Positions 1 to 9,806 of a DNA stretch of 38,433 nucleotides are shown here, one piece after another. The stretch is taken from the NCBI RefSeq assembly GCF_014656135.1, contig NZ_BNBV01000002.1, positions 349,636 through 388,068 of the forward strand. The letters run 5' to 3'. The notes beneath the pieces were generated by a model. That model had not been told where the DNA came from and made no database searches. It saw only the letters and a program-made list of their open reading frames with translations. A program made the position numbers and the translations under genes. How positions within the stretch are numbered: the first letter of the stretch is position 1; every line of letters begins with the position of its first letter. This DNA is from Streptomyces thermodiastaticus. GTDB taxonomy: Bacteria; Actinomycetota; Actinomycetes; Streptomycetales; Streptomycetaceae.

Positions 1-319
1 GCGGGGGTGGTCCCGCGGACACCATCGCGTCGACGCACATGTTCCCGTGGTCCCCGCGCGTGCGGGGGTGGTCCCCGGCCGCGTCGCAGGAGGGGCGGCA
101 TCGAGGGGTGGTCCCCGCGCGTGCGGGGGTGATCCACGGTCAATCGGCAAATCCTCTTCGCCGATCACGTGGTCCCCGCGCGTGCGGGGGTGGTCCCACG
201 GCCTTGCGGCCCTGCACCTCGATGGCGGCGTGGTCCCCGCGCGTGCGGGGGTGGTCCCCGTGCAGAGCCGGCAGACCAGAGACCGTCGCAGTGGTCCCCG
301 CGCGTGCGGGGGTGGCCCC
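1..319 (+). CRISPR. Type I-E CRISPR array, right-hand end (6 repeats, 5 spacers visible)
   Basis: Repeats of 29 nt recur every 61 nt, at 47-75, 108-136, 169-197, 230-258 and 291-319. The first repeat is cut by the window edge, with only its last 14 nt at 1-14. Each repeat has a GTGGTCCCC start, a CCCCGCGCGTGCGGGG hairpin and a GTGGTCCC end. The five spacers are 32 nt long (15-46, 76-107, 137-168, 198-229, 259-290) and differ from one another. Period, repeat length and hairpin fit type I-E arrays of actinomycetes. Repeat 3 (108-136) has two changes near its end, and the last repeat has a T-to-C change in its terminal GGTCCC. A degenerate last repeat is typical of the trailer end, so the leader is probably off the left edge and crRNA would read on the plus strand. 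No cas gene is present here. Apparent open frames across this stretch are repeat artefacts. Confidence 0.93.
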
Positions 320-465
320 TCCACGCACCGAAGCCCTCTCCGCCCCCTGATGCCGAACCGGCATCACAGCCGCCCCAACAGGTCTTGGACGCCGATGCCC
401 GGCTGGGCGGAGGGTGAAGGCGTCAACGCGATGCGATGCCTGCGAGGAACAAGAGGGTGCAGGAC

Positions 466-1323
466 ATGAAGGTTTTCGTCACCGGTGGCTCCGGTTACAT
501 CGGCAAGGCGGTCATCCGCGAGCTGCGCGCAGGCGGTCACACCGTCCGGGCGCTGGCGCGCAGTGAGCGGGCCGCGCAGTCCGTCGAGGCGCTGGGTGCC
601 GAGCCGGTGCGCGGCACGCTGTCGGACCTGGACGTGCTCAACGAGGCGGCCGCCGGCGCCGAGGCGGTCATTCATCTCGCCCAGGCCGAGACCGGCGAGG
701 AGGATCTGGCCGCGGCCGGGGCGATGCAGGACGGCATCGGGGCCGGGACGTATGTGCACACGGGCGGCACCTGGGTCTACGGGGACACCGACGGTGTCGT
801 CGGCGAGGACGCCCCGTGGAACCCGCCGGCCCTGGTGGCGTGGCGGCGGCCCGTGGAGGACGCCGTTCTGGCGCGTGCCGAGCGTGGCGGCCGTCCCGTC
901 GTCGTCCGGCCCGGGCTGCTGTACGGCGGCGACAACCGTCTGATCGACGTCTTCGTCACCCAGCCCGGCAAGAAGGCCGGTGCCATGGCGTACATCGGCG
1001 ACGGCTCCCAGCACTGGGCCCTGGTGCACGTCGACGATCTCGCGAAGCTGTACGTCGCCGCTCTGCGCGCCCCGGCCGGCTCGGTCTACGTGGGTGTCGG
1101 CGGCGTGAACCCGACGGCGAGGGAGATCGCCGAGGCACTCAGCCATGGAGCCGGGTTCGGCGGCAGGACCGTGTCCCTCACCCTCGAGGAGGCGCGGCAG
1201 CAGATGGGTCCGATCGCGGACGCCTTCGCGCTGGACCAGCAGCTCACGCCGGCGCGCGCCCGTGCCGAGCTCGGATGGGAGCCGGTGCACACCGACCCTC
1301 TGTCCGTCTTCGCCCGCGGGTAG
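466..1323 (+). CDS. NAD(P)-dependent epimerase/reductase of the extended SDR type
   Basis: The 285-residue protein opens with a Rossmann nucleotide-binding motif, TGGSGYIG, near residues 5-12. This is the TGxxGxxG signature of extended short-chain dehydrogenases and NAD-dependent epimerases. A conserved GAEAVIHLA stretch follows near residue 70, as in NAD(P)-binding sugar epimerase and atypical SDR proteins. The substrate cannot be told from sequence. The start at 466 is preferred to the in-frame ATG at 436 because AGAGGG lies 8 nt upstream and the protein then begins directly at the first beta strand. A LysR regulator follows on the same strand after 68 nt, so the two may be functionally linked. 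The protein is probably a cytoplasmic oxidoreductase or epimerase of unknown pathway. Confidence 0.85.
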   Translation: MKVFVTGGSGYIGKAVIRELRAGGHTVRALARSERAAQSVEALGAEPVRGTLSDLDVLNEAAAGAEAVIHLAQAETGEEDLAAAGAMQDGIGAGTYVHTGGTWVYGDTDGVVGEDAPWNPPALVAWRRPVEDAVLARAERGGRPVVVRPGLLYGGDNRLIDVFVTQPGKKAGAMAYIGDGSQHWALVHVDDLAKLYVAALRAPAGSVYVGVGGVNPTAREIAEALSHGAGFGGRTVSLTLEEARQQMGPIADAFALDQQLTPARARAELGWEPVHTDPLSVFARG

Positions 1324-1391
1324 AATGTCCTTTGTTTCCTGGTGGTGGGCGCGTGAACCGGCGTAATCCGACCTCCGACGACAGGGGCCTC

Positions 1392-2291
1392 ATGACGACG
1401 CGACGCGGGATCGACGTGGATGTCGATCTGCGGAAACTGCGGTACTTCGTGGCGGTCGCCGAGGAGCTGCATTTCGGCCGCGCGGCCGAGAGGCTGTTCA
1501 TCGCCCAGCCCGCCCTGTCCCGTCAGGTGCGCGCTTTGGAGGAGGATCTCGGCGTTCAGCTGCTGCGCCGCGACCGGCGGGGCACGGTGCTCACCCCTGC
1601 CGGTGCCCAGCTGCTCGAGGATGCCCTGCCCCTGCTCGCCGCCTCCGCGGCGATGGTGCGCCGGGTCACCGCCGCCGCCACCGAGAAACCGGTGTTCACC
1701 ATAGGTTTCATGCCGGGGATCACCGTCACTCCCGCCGTCCGGGCGCTCAGGGAACGGCATGACGCGGTGAGCGTCCGCCTGGTGCGGACGAGCTGGAGCG
1801 ATCAGGTCGAGGTGCTGCGCGACGGGCGGGCGGACGTCAGCATCGTCCGCCTGCCCGTCGACCAGAGCGGCCTGTCCGTGCAGCCGCTGTTCGCGGAGCC
1901 CCGCCTGGCCGTGCTGCCGGCCGGACATCCGCTCGCCGGGAAGCCCGCCGTCAGCGTCGTCGACCTGGCGGACGACCATCTCCTGCAGGATCCGGAGGCG
2001 GTGCCGGAGTGGCGTGACGTGGCTCGCGAGCTGCGCACGGGGGAGCGCGACGACGTTCCTCCCCTGCACAGCGTGGAGGAAAAACTGGAGCTGATCGCCT
2101 CCGGGGCGGGCATCTGCATCCTGCCGCTGTCCACCGCCGCCTTCTACACACGGCCCGATGTCGTCGCCGTGCCGGTGGACGACATCGGGCCGAGCCGGGT
2201 GTGCCTCGCCTGGATCGCCGCCCGCCACTCCCGGCTCATCCGGGACTTCGCCGAGGTGGCGCCCTCTCTGGCACCGGCTGCCGTGAGGTAA
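1392..2291 (+). CDS. LysR-family transcriptional regulator
   Basis: The protein has 299 residues, the usual length for the family. The N-terminal winged helix-turn-helix is clear: LRKLRYFVAVAEELHFGRAA, then a recognition region reading QPALSRQVRALEEDLGVQLL. The remainder is a LysR substrate-binding domain with two alpha/beta lobes (TIGFMPGITVTPAV starts the first lobe). The chosen ATG at 1392 has a GGGG run about 5 nt upstream. A GTG at 1416 would shorten the protein by 8 residues and is a real alternative. LysR proteins usually bind near their own gene and a neighbour, and the SDR gene just upstream is the obvious candidate target. The inducer is unknown. Confidence 0.92.
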   Translation: MTTRRGIDVDVDLRKLRYFVAVAEELHFGRAAERLFIAQPALSRQVRALEEDLGVQLLRRDRRGTVLTPAGAQLLEDALPLLAASAAMVRRVTAAATEKPVFTIGFMPGITVTPAVRALRERHDAVSVRLVRTSWSDQVEVLRDGRADVSIVRLPVDQSGLSVQPLFAEPRLAVLPAGHPLAGKPAVSVVDLADDHLLQDPEAVPEWRDVARELRTGERDDVPPLHSVEEKLELIASGAGICILPLSTAAFYTRPDVVAVPVDDIGPSRVCLAWIAARHSRLIRDFAEVAPSLAPAAVR

Positions 2292-2301
2292 GGGCGTCCC
2301 C

Positions 2302-2326
2302 GCAGAGGGCGTTCTGCAGAGGGCGT
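2302..2326. repeat. Short direct repeat after the LysR gene
   Basis: The 11-mer GCAGAGGGCGT occurs at 2302-2312 and 2316-2326. A partial copy (AGGGCGTCC) lies at 2291-2299. It sits in the 120-bp gap between the LysR gene and the antiporter gene. Function is unknown; it could be a regulatory site or simple slippage. Confidence 0.45.
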
Positions 2327-2410
2327 CCGCGCACGGGGCGCCTGTCCGAGGCGGCGCTCCATCGCCCCTCGCGGGGATCCAGCTCGTTCGCCGCCGACAC
2401 CGGAGGGACC

Positions 2411-4030
2411 ATGCTCGGTCTGGAACTCGTCGTCCTGCTGGGTCTGGCCACTCTGCTCGGCAACATCGGCGCACACCGGCTGCGCGTCACGCCGCCCGTG
2501 GTGCTGCTGGCCGCCGGGGTGCTGCTCGGCTTCGTCCCGGCGCTGCGCGAGGTGCGTCTTGCCCCGGACGTCGTGCTGCTGCTGTTCCTTCCCGCGCTGC
2601 TGTACTGGGAGAGTCTGAACACCTCGCTGCGGCAGATCCGCAAGCATCTGCGGGGCATCGTTCTGCTGAGCACCGTCCTGGTGGTCCTCACGGCCGCCGC
2701 GGTCGCCGCCACCGTCCATGCGCTGGGTCTCGGGTGGGGGCCCGCGTGGGTGCTGGGGGCCGCCCTGGCCCCGACGGACGCGACGGCGCTCGGTGTCGTC
2801 GGACGGCTGCTGCCCAGGCGCCAGGTCACCGTGCTGCGCGCCGAGAGCCTGGTCAACGACGGCACGGCGCTGGTGCTGTACGCCGTGGCCGTCGGTGTCG
2901 CGGCCGGTGCGGAACACCTCGTCGCCTCACACGTGGCCTGGTTGTTCGTGCGTGCCTACGCCGGTGGCGCGCTGGTGGGTGCGGCCGTCGCCGCGGTGGC
3001 CGTCCGGGCACGGCGGCACACCCGGAACGAGCCGCTGCACGGGCAGGTGCTGATGCTGCTGGTCCCGTTCACCGCCTACCTGGTCGCCGAGACGATCGGT
3101 GCCTCCGGGGTCGTCGCGGTGGTGGTGTGCGGGCTGATCATGAGCCAGGTGGCGGCGCGAGTGGTGCGCGCGGACATGCGGGTGCAGGCCCATGCGTTCT
3201 GGACCACGGCCACCTACCTGCTCAACGGTGCCCTGTTCGTCCTGGTCGGACTCCAGCTCCACGCCTCGGCGACCACGCTGTCGGGCCCCGACCTGACCTG
3301 GGCCCTGCTCACCGCCTGCGCAGTGACAGCCGTCGTGTTCGGTGTGCGGCTGGGCCACCTGTACGGCAGTGCCTATCTCATCCGCGCCCTCGACCGTCGC
3401 CCGGGCCAGCGGATGCTGCGCTTCAGCAACAGGTCCCGCGTGGTCAGCGGCCTGTGCGGGTTCCGTGGGGCGGTCTCCCTGGCGGCGGCGCTCGCCGTGC
3501 CGTTGCACACCGCCTCCGGCGCGCCGTTCCCGCACCGGGACGTGATCGTGTTCGTGACCGGCTCGGTGGTCGTGCTGACCTTGCTGCCGGGGCTGGTGCT
3601 GCCGGCCGTGGTGCGCTGGGCCCGGCTGCCCCGCGACACCGCGGCCGAGCAGGAGCACCGGCTCGCGGAGACCGTCGCCACGCAGGAGGCGCTCCAGGCG
3701 CTGCCCCGGCTCACCGCCACGCTCGGCGTCGGCGACGACGTGTCCGAGCGGTTGCGTGTCGAGTACGAGAACCAGCTCGCCGTCGTCCTGGTGCGCGCCG
3801 GTGCAGCCGCAGATGCCGACGGCGACGCCGACGCCGGTGTCGACGCCGACGGACAGCGGGCTGCGGTCCTGTCCGCGGAGCGGGAGTACCGGGCGCTGCG
3901 GCTGGCCCTCATCGCGAGCCGTCGTGCGACGCTCGTACGGCTGCGGGACGAACACCGGATCGACGACGACGTGCTGCGCGAGGCGGTGGCCCGGCTGGAT
4001 GCCGAAGAGGTCGCCCTAGCGCTCCCTTAG
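2411..4030 (+). CDS. Na+/H+ antiporter, CPA1 (NhaP/YjcE-like) family
   Basis: This 539-residue integral membrane protein has about a dozen hydrophobic segments, starting with a helix right after the initiator (LELVVLLGLATLLG). Diagnostic CPA1 motifs are present: APTDATA near residue 120, followed by ESLVNDGTALV, the conserved Asn-Asp pair of proton/cation antiporters, and GFRGAVSLAAALAVP near residue 350. The C-terminal ~100 residues are hydrophilic and cytoplasmic and include a short Asp/Ala-rich low-complexity run. It would exchange cytoplasmic Na+ (or K+) for H+ in pH and salt homeostasis. The ATG at 2411 has a strong GGAGGG 3 to 8 nt upstream. A perfect hairpin follows the stop codon. The ion specificity is inferred from the family only. 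Confidence 0.92.
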   Translation: MLGLELVVLLGLATLLGNIGAHRLRVTPPVVLLAAGVLLGFVPALREVRLAPDVVLLLFLPALLYWESLNTSLRQIRKHLRGIVLLSTVLVVLTAAAVAATVHALGLGWGPAWVLGAALAPTDATALGVVGRLLPRRQVTVLRAESLVNDGTALVLYAVAVGVAAGAEHLVASHVAWLFVRAYAGGALVGAAVAAVAVRARRHTRNEPLHGQVLMLLVPFTAYLVAETIGASGVVAVVVCGLIMSQVAARVVRADMRVQAHAFWTTATYLLNGALFVLVGLQLHASATTLSGPDLTWALLTACAVTAVVFGVRLGHLYGSAYLIRALDRRPGQRMLRFSNRSRVVSGLCGFRGAVSLAAALAVPLHTASGAPFPHRDVIVFVTGSVVVLTLLPGLVLPAVVRWARLPRDTAAEQEHRLAETVATQEALQALPRLTATLGVGDDVSERLRVEYENQLAVVLVRAGAAADADGDADAGVDADGQRAAVLSAEREYRALRLALIASRRATLVRLRDEHRIDDDVLREAVARLDAEEVALALP

Positions 4031-4056
4031 CCGCCCGGCTGACGCGGCCGGGCGGC
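4030..4056 (+). terminator. Factor-independent terminator hairpin after the antiporter gene
   Basis: GCCGCCCGGC (4030-4039) pairs perfectly with GCCGGGCGGC (4047-4056) around a 7-nt loop, directly at the antiporter stop codon. There is no T-tract, which is normal for Streptomyces terminators. Confidence 0.65.
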
Positions 4057-4107
4057 CGACCCCGGCAGGGGATGCCGGTCCGCCGGGCTGCGGGCACGAT
4101 GTGGGCC

Positions 4108-4656
4108 ATGGAGACGCCGCCTCTGTTCACCTTCGGGCACGGCACCGCCGGCCGTGACCGGATCACCGGCCTGCTGCGGGACGCCGGGATCGTCTCGGTG
4201 GTGGACGTGCGGACCGCTCCGGGCAGTCGGCACAACCCCGATACGGGGCGGGGCCGTCTCGCCGTGTGGCTGCCGGAGGCCGGGATCGCCTACCGATGGG
4301 AGCGTGACCTCGGCGGGTTCCGCAGACCGGCCCCGGACAGCCCGGACACCTTCTGGCGCAACGACTCCTTCCGCGGCTACGCCGGGTACACCCGCTCCCC
4401 GGAGTTCGTCGCCGCGATGGACCGGCTGCTGCGGGAGGCGGCGACGACACCGACGGCGGTGATGTGCGGGGAGACGGTGTGGTGGCGCTGCCACCGCCGC
4501 ATCATCGCCGACTTCGCCGTGCTGGCGCGCGGGGTCCCGGCGGCGCACCTGCTGCACGACGGGCGGATCAGCCCGCACGTCCCGACGGCCGGTGCTCGGC
4601 TGCGCGAGGACGGGCTGCTGGTGTACGACGGTCCGGCCGCCGGGCCGGCCGGATGA
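4108..4656 (+). CDS. DUF488 family protein
   Basis: This 182-residue protein has the DUF488 signature elements: TFGHG at the start of the first strand, VVDVRTAPGSRHNP near residues 30-43, and a C-terminal cysteine motif MCGETVWWRCHRR near residues 115-127. The Cys-x-Glu and Cys-His-Arg residues of that motif are the conserved core of the family. The biochemical role of DUF488 proteins is not established. The start is uncertain. ATG codons at 4072, 4099 and 4108 are all in frame, none has a strong ribosome-binding site, and 4108 gives the conventional N-terminus. It follows the antiporter terminator and faces a convergent secreted-protein gene 19 nt after its stop. Confidence 0.85.
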   Translation: METPPLFTFGHGTAGRDRITGLLRDAGIVSVVDVRTAPGSRHNPDTGRGRLAVWLPEAGIAYRWERDLGGFRRPAPDSPDTFWRNDSFRGYAGYTRSPEFVAAMDRLLREAATTPTAVMCGETVWWRCHRRIIADFAVLARGVPAAHLLHDGRISPHVPTAGARLREDGLLVYDGPAAGPAG

Positions 4657-4675
4657 CGCCGGGCGTGGGCCGCGC

Positions 4676-5721
<1,046 letters not shown>

Positions 5722-6552
5722 ATGATCAATGTGTCCGAGCAGCCCGCGCATCCCGCCCCGAGGTCTTTGATCGTCACGCTGTACGGTGCGTACGGCCGCT
5801 TCGTTCCGGGTCCGGTGCCCGTCGCCGAACTGATCCGGCTGCTGGCCGCGGTCGGGGTGGACGCGCCGTCCGTGCGCTCCTCGGTGTCCCGGCTCAAGCG
5901 GCGTGGTCTGCTGGTGCCCGCTCGCACGGCACAGGGTGCTGCCGGCTATGAACTGTCGGACCACGCACGGCGGTTGCTGGAGGACGGCGACCGCCGGGTC
6001 CATGCCACCGAGCCGCCCGCGGACGAGGGCTGGGTGCTGGCGGTGTTCTCGGTGCCGGAGTCGGAGCGCAACAAGCGGCATGTGCTGCGGTCCCGGCTGG
6101 CCGGGCTGGGTTTCGGCACGGCGGCGCCCGGGGTGTGGATCGCCCCGGCCCGGCTGTACGAGGAGACCGCTCACACGTTGCGGCGCCTCGGCCTGGATGT
6201 GTATGTGGATTTCTTCCGCGGGGAACACCTGGGATTCACGCCGACCGCCGAGGCGGTGGCCCGCTGGTGGGACCTGACCGCCATGGCCAAGCTGCACCAG
6301 GCGTTCCTCGACCGGCACGCACAGGTGCTGCGTGCCTGGGAGCAGCGCTCGGACACCCCGCCGGAGGAGGCCTACCGGGACTATCTGCTCGCCCTGGACT
6401 CCTGGCGTCATCTGCCGTACGCCGATCCGGGTCTGCCCGCCCGGCTGCTGCCCGAGGACTGGCCGGGGTTCCGCTCGGCCGCCGTGTTCCGGGGACTGCA
6501 CGAGCGGCTGCGGGACGCCGGGGCGGTCTTCGCGGGTGTCGCCGGGGCCTGA
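5722..6552 (+). CDS. PaaX-like transcriptional repressor
   Basis: The 276-residue protein matches the three-part PaaX architecture. An N-terminal winged helix-turn-helix (SLIVTLYGAYGRF, then VDAPSVRSSVSRLKRRGLL) is followed by a central domain (EGWVLAVFSVPESERNKRHV, then RSRLAGLGFGTAAPGVWIAP) and a C-terminal helical region containing YRDYLLALDSWRHLPYADPG and LPARLLPEDWPG. PaaX proteins repress phenylacetate catabolism genes by binding CoA thioesters, but no paa genes are nearby, so this paralogue's target is unknown. The ATG at 5722 has no clear ribosome-binding site, and a GTG at 5731 is an alternative; a leaderless start is possible. A long palindrome lies about 120 bp upstream. Confidence 0.88.
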   Translation: MINVSEQPAHPAPRSLIVTLYGAYGRFVPGPVPVAELIRLLAAVGVDAPSVRSSVSRLKRRGLLVPARTAQGAAGYELSDHARRLLEDGDRRVHATEPPADEGWVLAVFSVPESERNKRHVLRSRLAGLGFGTAAPGVWIAPARLYEETAHTLRRLGLDVYVDFFRGEHLGFTPTAEAVARWWDLTAMAKLHQAFLDRHAQVLRAWEQRSDTPPEEAYRDYLLALDSWRHLPYADPGLPARLLPEDWPGFRSAAVFRGLHERLRDAGAVFAGVAGA

Positions 6553-6711
6553 GCGACGGGGCCGGCGGGCGAGGGCGGGCAGCGGCGCCGGGCCGGGGGA
6601 CGCGGCCGGGGCGAGGGCGGCGGGGTGCGGCGGCGCGGTGCGGAGGGTGCCGTCGGGCGCGGCGGACGGCACCCGTACGATGTCCCTCGTTGAAAGCAGG
6701 ACTGCCTGACG

Positions 6712-7182
6712 GTGACCACGGGGACGCCCTGCGTCATGAACGGACCCATGTTGCACGAGACCTCCGCCACGTCCTGGCGCGTCGCGCTGCCGCACACGGC
6801 AGCCGCCGTGCCGGTGGCGCGTGCCCTGGTGCGCACCGCGCTGTCCGAGCCGGACCACCCGGCCGACAGCGACACGGCGGAACTGCTGACCGCCGAGCTG
6901 GTCGCCAACGCGGTGGAGCACACCTCGGGCCGGGGGCCGATCGAGCTGGTGGTGGAGCTGCTGCCGACCAGCTGCCGGATCGAGGTGCACGACGCCGATC
7001 CCGCGCCGCCGGGCGGGCTGACCCGGCCGGATCTGGCGGCCCCGGATCCCTGGCAGGAGGACGGGCGCGGCCTGCTGCTGATCCGTGCGCTGAGCACGGC
7101 GTGCGGACACCGCCGCACCGCGACGGGCAAGGCGGTGTGGTTCCGCTTGTCGGCGGTCCCCGGACAGCCGCATCCGGCGTGA
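6712..7182 (+). CDS. ATP-binding protein, anti-sigma/HATPase type
   Basis: This 156-residue single-domain protein of the HATPase_c_2 type is very abundant in Streptomyces. The N-box is LLTAELVANAVEHTSG (near residue 62), followed by IEVHDADP (G1-like) and a glycine-rich lid GRGLLLIRALS near residues 121-131. Stand-alone domains of this type resemble the anti-sigma kinase RsbW/SpoIIAB and usually act in sigma or anti-anti-sigma switching; kinase activity of this one is not shown. The GTG at 6712 has AGCAGGA about 10 nt upstream. ATGs at 6736 and 6748 are alternatives, since the domain begins only after residue 20. It is convergent with the ornithine carbamoyltransferase gene across a structured terminator. 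Confidence 0.88.
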   Translation: MTTGTPCVMNGPMLHETSATSWRVALPHTAAAVPVARALVRTALSEPDHPADSDTAELLTAELVANAVEHTSGRGPIELVVELLPTSCRIEVHDADPAPPGGLTRPDLAAPDPWQEDGRGLLLIRALSTACGHRRTATGKAVWFRLSAVPGQPHPA

Positions 7183-7270
7183 GGCGCCCGGCCGGCGGGC
7201 GAGGGCCCGGACGCGGATGCGCGCCGCGGCCCTCGGCGGGCGCGGCGCGCGAGCGGGCCGGCCGGGTGCC
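7183..7270. terminator. Branched bidirectional terminator between convergent genes
   Basis: GGCGCCCGGCCGGC (7183-7196) pairs with 7257-7270 (one G:T pair). An inner stem GAGGGCC (7201-7207) pairs with GGCCCTC (7228-7234). The structure fills the gap between the convergent HATPase and argF stop codons. Confidence 0.55.
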
Positions 7271-7271
7271 G

Positions 7272-8279
7272 TCAGGCGAGCGTGGCGACCATGAGCGCCT
7301 TGATGGTGTGCAGCCGGTTCTCGGCCTCGTCGAAGACGACGGAGTGAGCGGACTCGAAGACCTCGTCGGTCACTTCGAGACTGGTCAGGCCGTGCCGGTC
7401 GTAGATCTCGCGGGCCACCTTGGTGCCCAGGTCGTGGAAGGCCGGCAGGCAGTGCAGGAACTTCACGCCGGGGTTGCCGGTGGCGCGCAGCACGTCCATG
7501 GTCACGGCGTACGGGGCGAGGGCGGCGATGCGCTCGTCCCACACGTGCTTCGGCTCGCCCATGGAGACCCAGACGTCGGTGGCGACGAAGTCCGCGCCGC
7601 GCACACCCTCCCCGACGGACTCGGTGAGGGTGATGCGCGCGCCGCTGGTCGTGGCCAGCTCGAGCGCCCGGTCGATGACCTCCCGCGCGGGCCAGTAGCT
7701 CTTGGGGGCGACCAGACGCACGTCCATGCCGAGCAGGGCGGCGGTGACCAGGTAGGAGTTGCCCATGTTGAAACGGGCGTCACCGAGGTAGGCGAAGGCG
7801 ATCTCGTGCAGCGGCTTGGCGCAGTGCTCGGTCATGGTGAGCACGTCGGCGAGCATCTGGGTGGGGTGCCAGTCGTCGGTGAGGCCGTTGTAGACGGGGA
7901 CGCCGGCGTGGGCGGCCAGCTCCTCGACGGTGGCCTGGCTGTCCCCCCGGTACTCGATCGCGTCGAACATCCGGCCGAGCACGCGGGCGGTGTCCTTCAC
8001 GGACTCCTTGTGCCCGATCTGCGAGCCGGACGGGTCGAGATACGTGGTGGAGGCCCCCTGGTCGGCGGCGGCGACCTCGAAGGCGCAGCGGGTGCGGGTG
8101 GAGGTCTTCTCGAAGATCAGCGCGATGTTCTTGCCGCGCAGGTAGGGCGTCTCCGTCCCGGCCTTCTTGGCGGCCTTCAGCTCGGCGGCCAGCTCGATCA
8201 GACCGCGCAGCTCCTGTGCGGTGAAGTCCAGCTCCTTGAGGAAGTGGCGGCCGGAGAGGGCGGTCGGGACTGTCGCCAT
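7272..8279 (-). CDS. argF: Ornithine carbamoyltransferase
   Basis: This 335-residue protein is a full-length carbamoyltransferase. It has the carbamoyl-phosphate site [13 protein letters not shown] (residues ~56-68), the HPTQMLAD motif, the ornithine-binding region [18 protein letters not shown] and the catalytic-cysteine motif HCLPAFHD near residue 272. It interconverts ornithine plus carbamoyl phosphate and citrulline plus phosphate in the cytoplasm. Because it lies 100 bp downstream of arginine deiminase on the same strand, it is likely to work catabolically in the arginine deiminase pathway (arcB role). No carbamate kinase gene is visible here. The 100-bp gap contains a pair of 11-bp direct repeats, so it may have its own promoter. 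Confidence 0.96.
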   Translation of the reverse strand: MATVPTALSGRHFLKELDFTAQELRGLIELAAELKAAKKAGTETPYLRGKNIALIFEKTSTRTRCAFEVAAADQGASTTYLDPSGSQIGHKESVKDTARVLGRMFDAIEYRGDSQATVEELAAHAGVPVYNGLTDDWHPTQMLADVLTMTEHCAKPLHEIAFAYLGDARFNMGNSYLVTAALLGMDVRLVAPKSYWPAREVIDRALELATTSGARITLTESVGEGVRGADFVATDVWVSMGEPKHVWDERIAALAPYAVTMDVLRATGNPGVKFLHCLPAFHDLGTKVAREIYDRHGLTSLEVTDEVFESAHSVVFDEAENRLHTIKALMVATLA

Positions 8280-8316
8280 GGGGGCGCTCCATCGGTGGGG
8301 TACAGGGACATCGGAA

Positions 8317-8347
8317 GTCTATACGGTGCTTGGAATGTCTATGCGGT
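8317..8347 (-). promoter_or_regulatory. Candidate operator: 11-bp direct repeats upstream of argF
   Basis: GTCTATACGGT (8317-8327) and GTCTATGCGGT (8337-8347) are direct repeats with one mismatch, start to start 20 bp apart, about two helical turns. They lie 38-68 bp before the argF start. On the minus strand the proximal copy contains TAGACT, a passable -10 element. The binding protein is unknown. Confidence 0.45.
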
Positions 8348-8379
8348 CTGTGGTCGGCCGCCCGCCGTTCGGGGGCGGC

Positions 8380-9618
8380 TCAGGAGCCGAAGCCGGGGAC
8401 CGCGTCCCGTTCCACCGGGCAGCTCATGCAGCGCGGCCCGCCCCGGCCACGTCCCAGCTCGCTGCCGGGGATCTCGATGACCTCGATGCCCTGCTTGCGC
8501 AGATGGGTGTTGGTGGTGGCGTTGCGCTCGTAGGCGATGACGACGCCCGGCTCGACGGCGAGCACGTTGCAGCCGTCGTCCCACTGCTCGCGTTCGGCCG
8601 CGTGCACGTCCTGGGTGGCGGTGAGCACCCGGATCTCGCTCAGGCCCAGCGCGGCGGCGATCGCCCGGTGCATGTGCTCCGGCGGATGGTCGGTGACCTT
8701 CAGCTCCTTGTCGCCGGCGCCGGGTTCGATGGTGTACGAGCGGAGCATGCCGAGCCCGGCATACTGGGTGAACACGTCGCCGTCGACCATCGTCATCACC
8801 GTGTCGAGGTGCATCAGGGCACGCCGTTTGGGCATGTCCAGGGCCACGATGGTGCGGGCGGAGCCGGCGGCGAACAGTTTGTGGGCGAGCATCTCCACCG
8901 CCTGCGGCGTGGTGCGCTCGCTCATGCCGATGAGCACCGCGCCGTTGCCGATGACCAGCACGTCGCCGCCCTCGATGGTGGACGGGTAGTCGGCCTGCCC
9001 CTCGGACCACACATGGAAGTCCTCGTCGCGGAAGAGGGGGTGGTAGCGGTAGATCGCCTCGAAGTGCACCGTCTCCCGCTGCCGGGCGGGCCAGCGCATC
9101 GCATTGATCGAGACACCGTCGTAGATCCACGCGGAGGTGTCCCGGGTGAACAGGTGGTTGGGCAGCGGTCCGAGGAGGAAGTCGTCCAGGTCCATCACAT
9201 GGAACCGCACCGAGGTCGGCTCCGGGTAGCCCTCGAGGAACTCCCGCTTGGTCATGCCGCCGACCAGCGCCTCCGCCAGCTGCCGCGTGGGCATCCGGTC
9301 GAAGGCGTCCCGCAGATGCCCGGTGGCGAGCGGGCCGTACTCCTTCTCCTCGAAGACCCGGTCCAGCACCAGCGCGCGGGCCTCGGGAATCTCCAGCGTC
9401 TCGGCCAGCAGGTCGCCGAAGAGGTGGACGACGACCCCGCGGTCGCGCAGCACGTCGGCGAACCCGTCGTGCTCGGCACGCGCCCGCCGCACCCACAGCA
9501 CGTCGTCGAAGAGGAGGGCGTCCTTGTTGCTGGGGGTGAGTCTCTTCAGCTCCAGATCGGGCCGGTGCAGGATGACGCGGCGCAGCCGCCCGGCCTCGGA
9601 ATCGACATGGAATCCCAT
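8380..9618 (-). CDS. arcA: Arginine deiminase
   Basis: This 412-residue protein, normal length for the family, hydrolyses arginine to citrulline and ammonia. Diagnostic motifs of the guanidino-modifying superfamily are present: [17 protein letters not shown] near residue 27 with the first active-site Asp region, FTRDTSAWI near residue 160, [11 protein letters not shown] near residue 215 (Glu of the catalytic set), [14 protein letters not shown] with the catalytic His, and a C-terminal [13 protein letters not shown] that holds the nucleophilic cysteine. The ATG at 9618 has AGGA 7 nt upstream and starts exactly at the conserved N-terminus; an in-frame extension further upstream is not supported. 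It heads a two-gene run with argF, supplying citrulline to it. Confidence 0.96.
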   Translation of the reverse strand: MGFHVDSEAGRLRRVILHRPDLELKRLTPSNKDALLFDDVLWVRRARAEHDGFADVLRDRGVVVHLFGDLLAETLEIPEARALVLDRVFEEKEYGPLATGHLRDAFDRMPTRQLAEALVGGMTKREFLEGYPEPTSVRFHVMDLDDFLLGPLPNHLFTRDTSAWIYDGVSINAMRWPARQRETVHFEAIYRYHPLFRDEDFHVWSEGQADYPSTIEGGDVLVIGNGAVLIGMSERTTPQAVEMLAHKLFAAGSARTIVALDMPKRRALMHLDTVMTMVDGDVFTQYAGLGMLRSYTIEPGAGDKELKVTDHPPEHMHRAIAAALGLSEIRVLTATQDVHAAEREQWDDGCNVLAVEPGVVIAYERNATTNTHLRKQGIEVIEIPGSELGRGRGGPRCMSCPVERDAVPGFGS

Positions 9619-9806
9619 GACTCCATCCTGACCGCCGGACAGCCGGTTCACCCGTGTCCCGCCAGCGGCCCGGCGGCCCGCTGTCGCCGCCCGTACGGCG
9701 GGGCGGACGGGCGGCCAGGGCGCGGGGGCGGCGGCAACGAGTGAGGCGGCCGGCGCTGCCTCGTGGGCCACGGGCCCAGGACGCCGTCACCGGCCGCGGA
9801 ACCGGG

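Noticed and set aside
39..469. Several open frames across the left end
   Set aside because: They are translations of the CRISPR repeats (recurring WSPRVRGW or PRACGG peptides), not genes.
816..1391. Upstream extension of the LysR frame into the SDR gene
   Set aside because: The extension is an Arg-rich shadow of the SDR gene. The helix-turn-helix begins just after ATG 1392.
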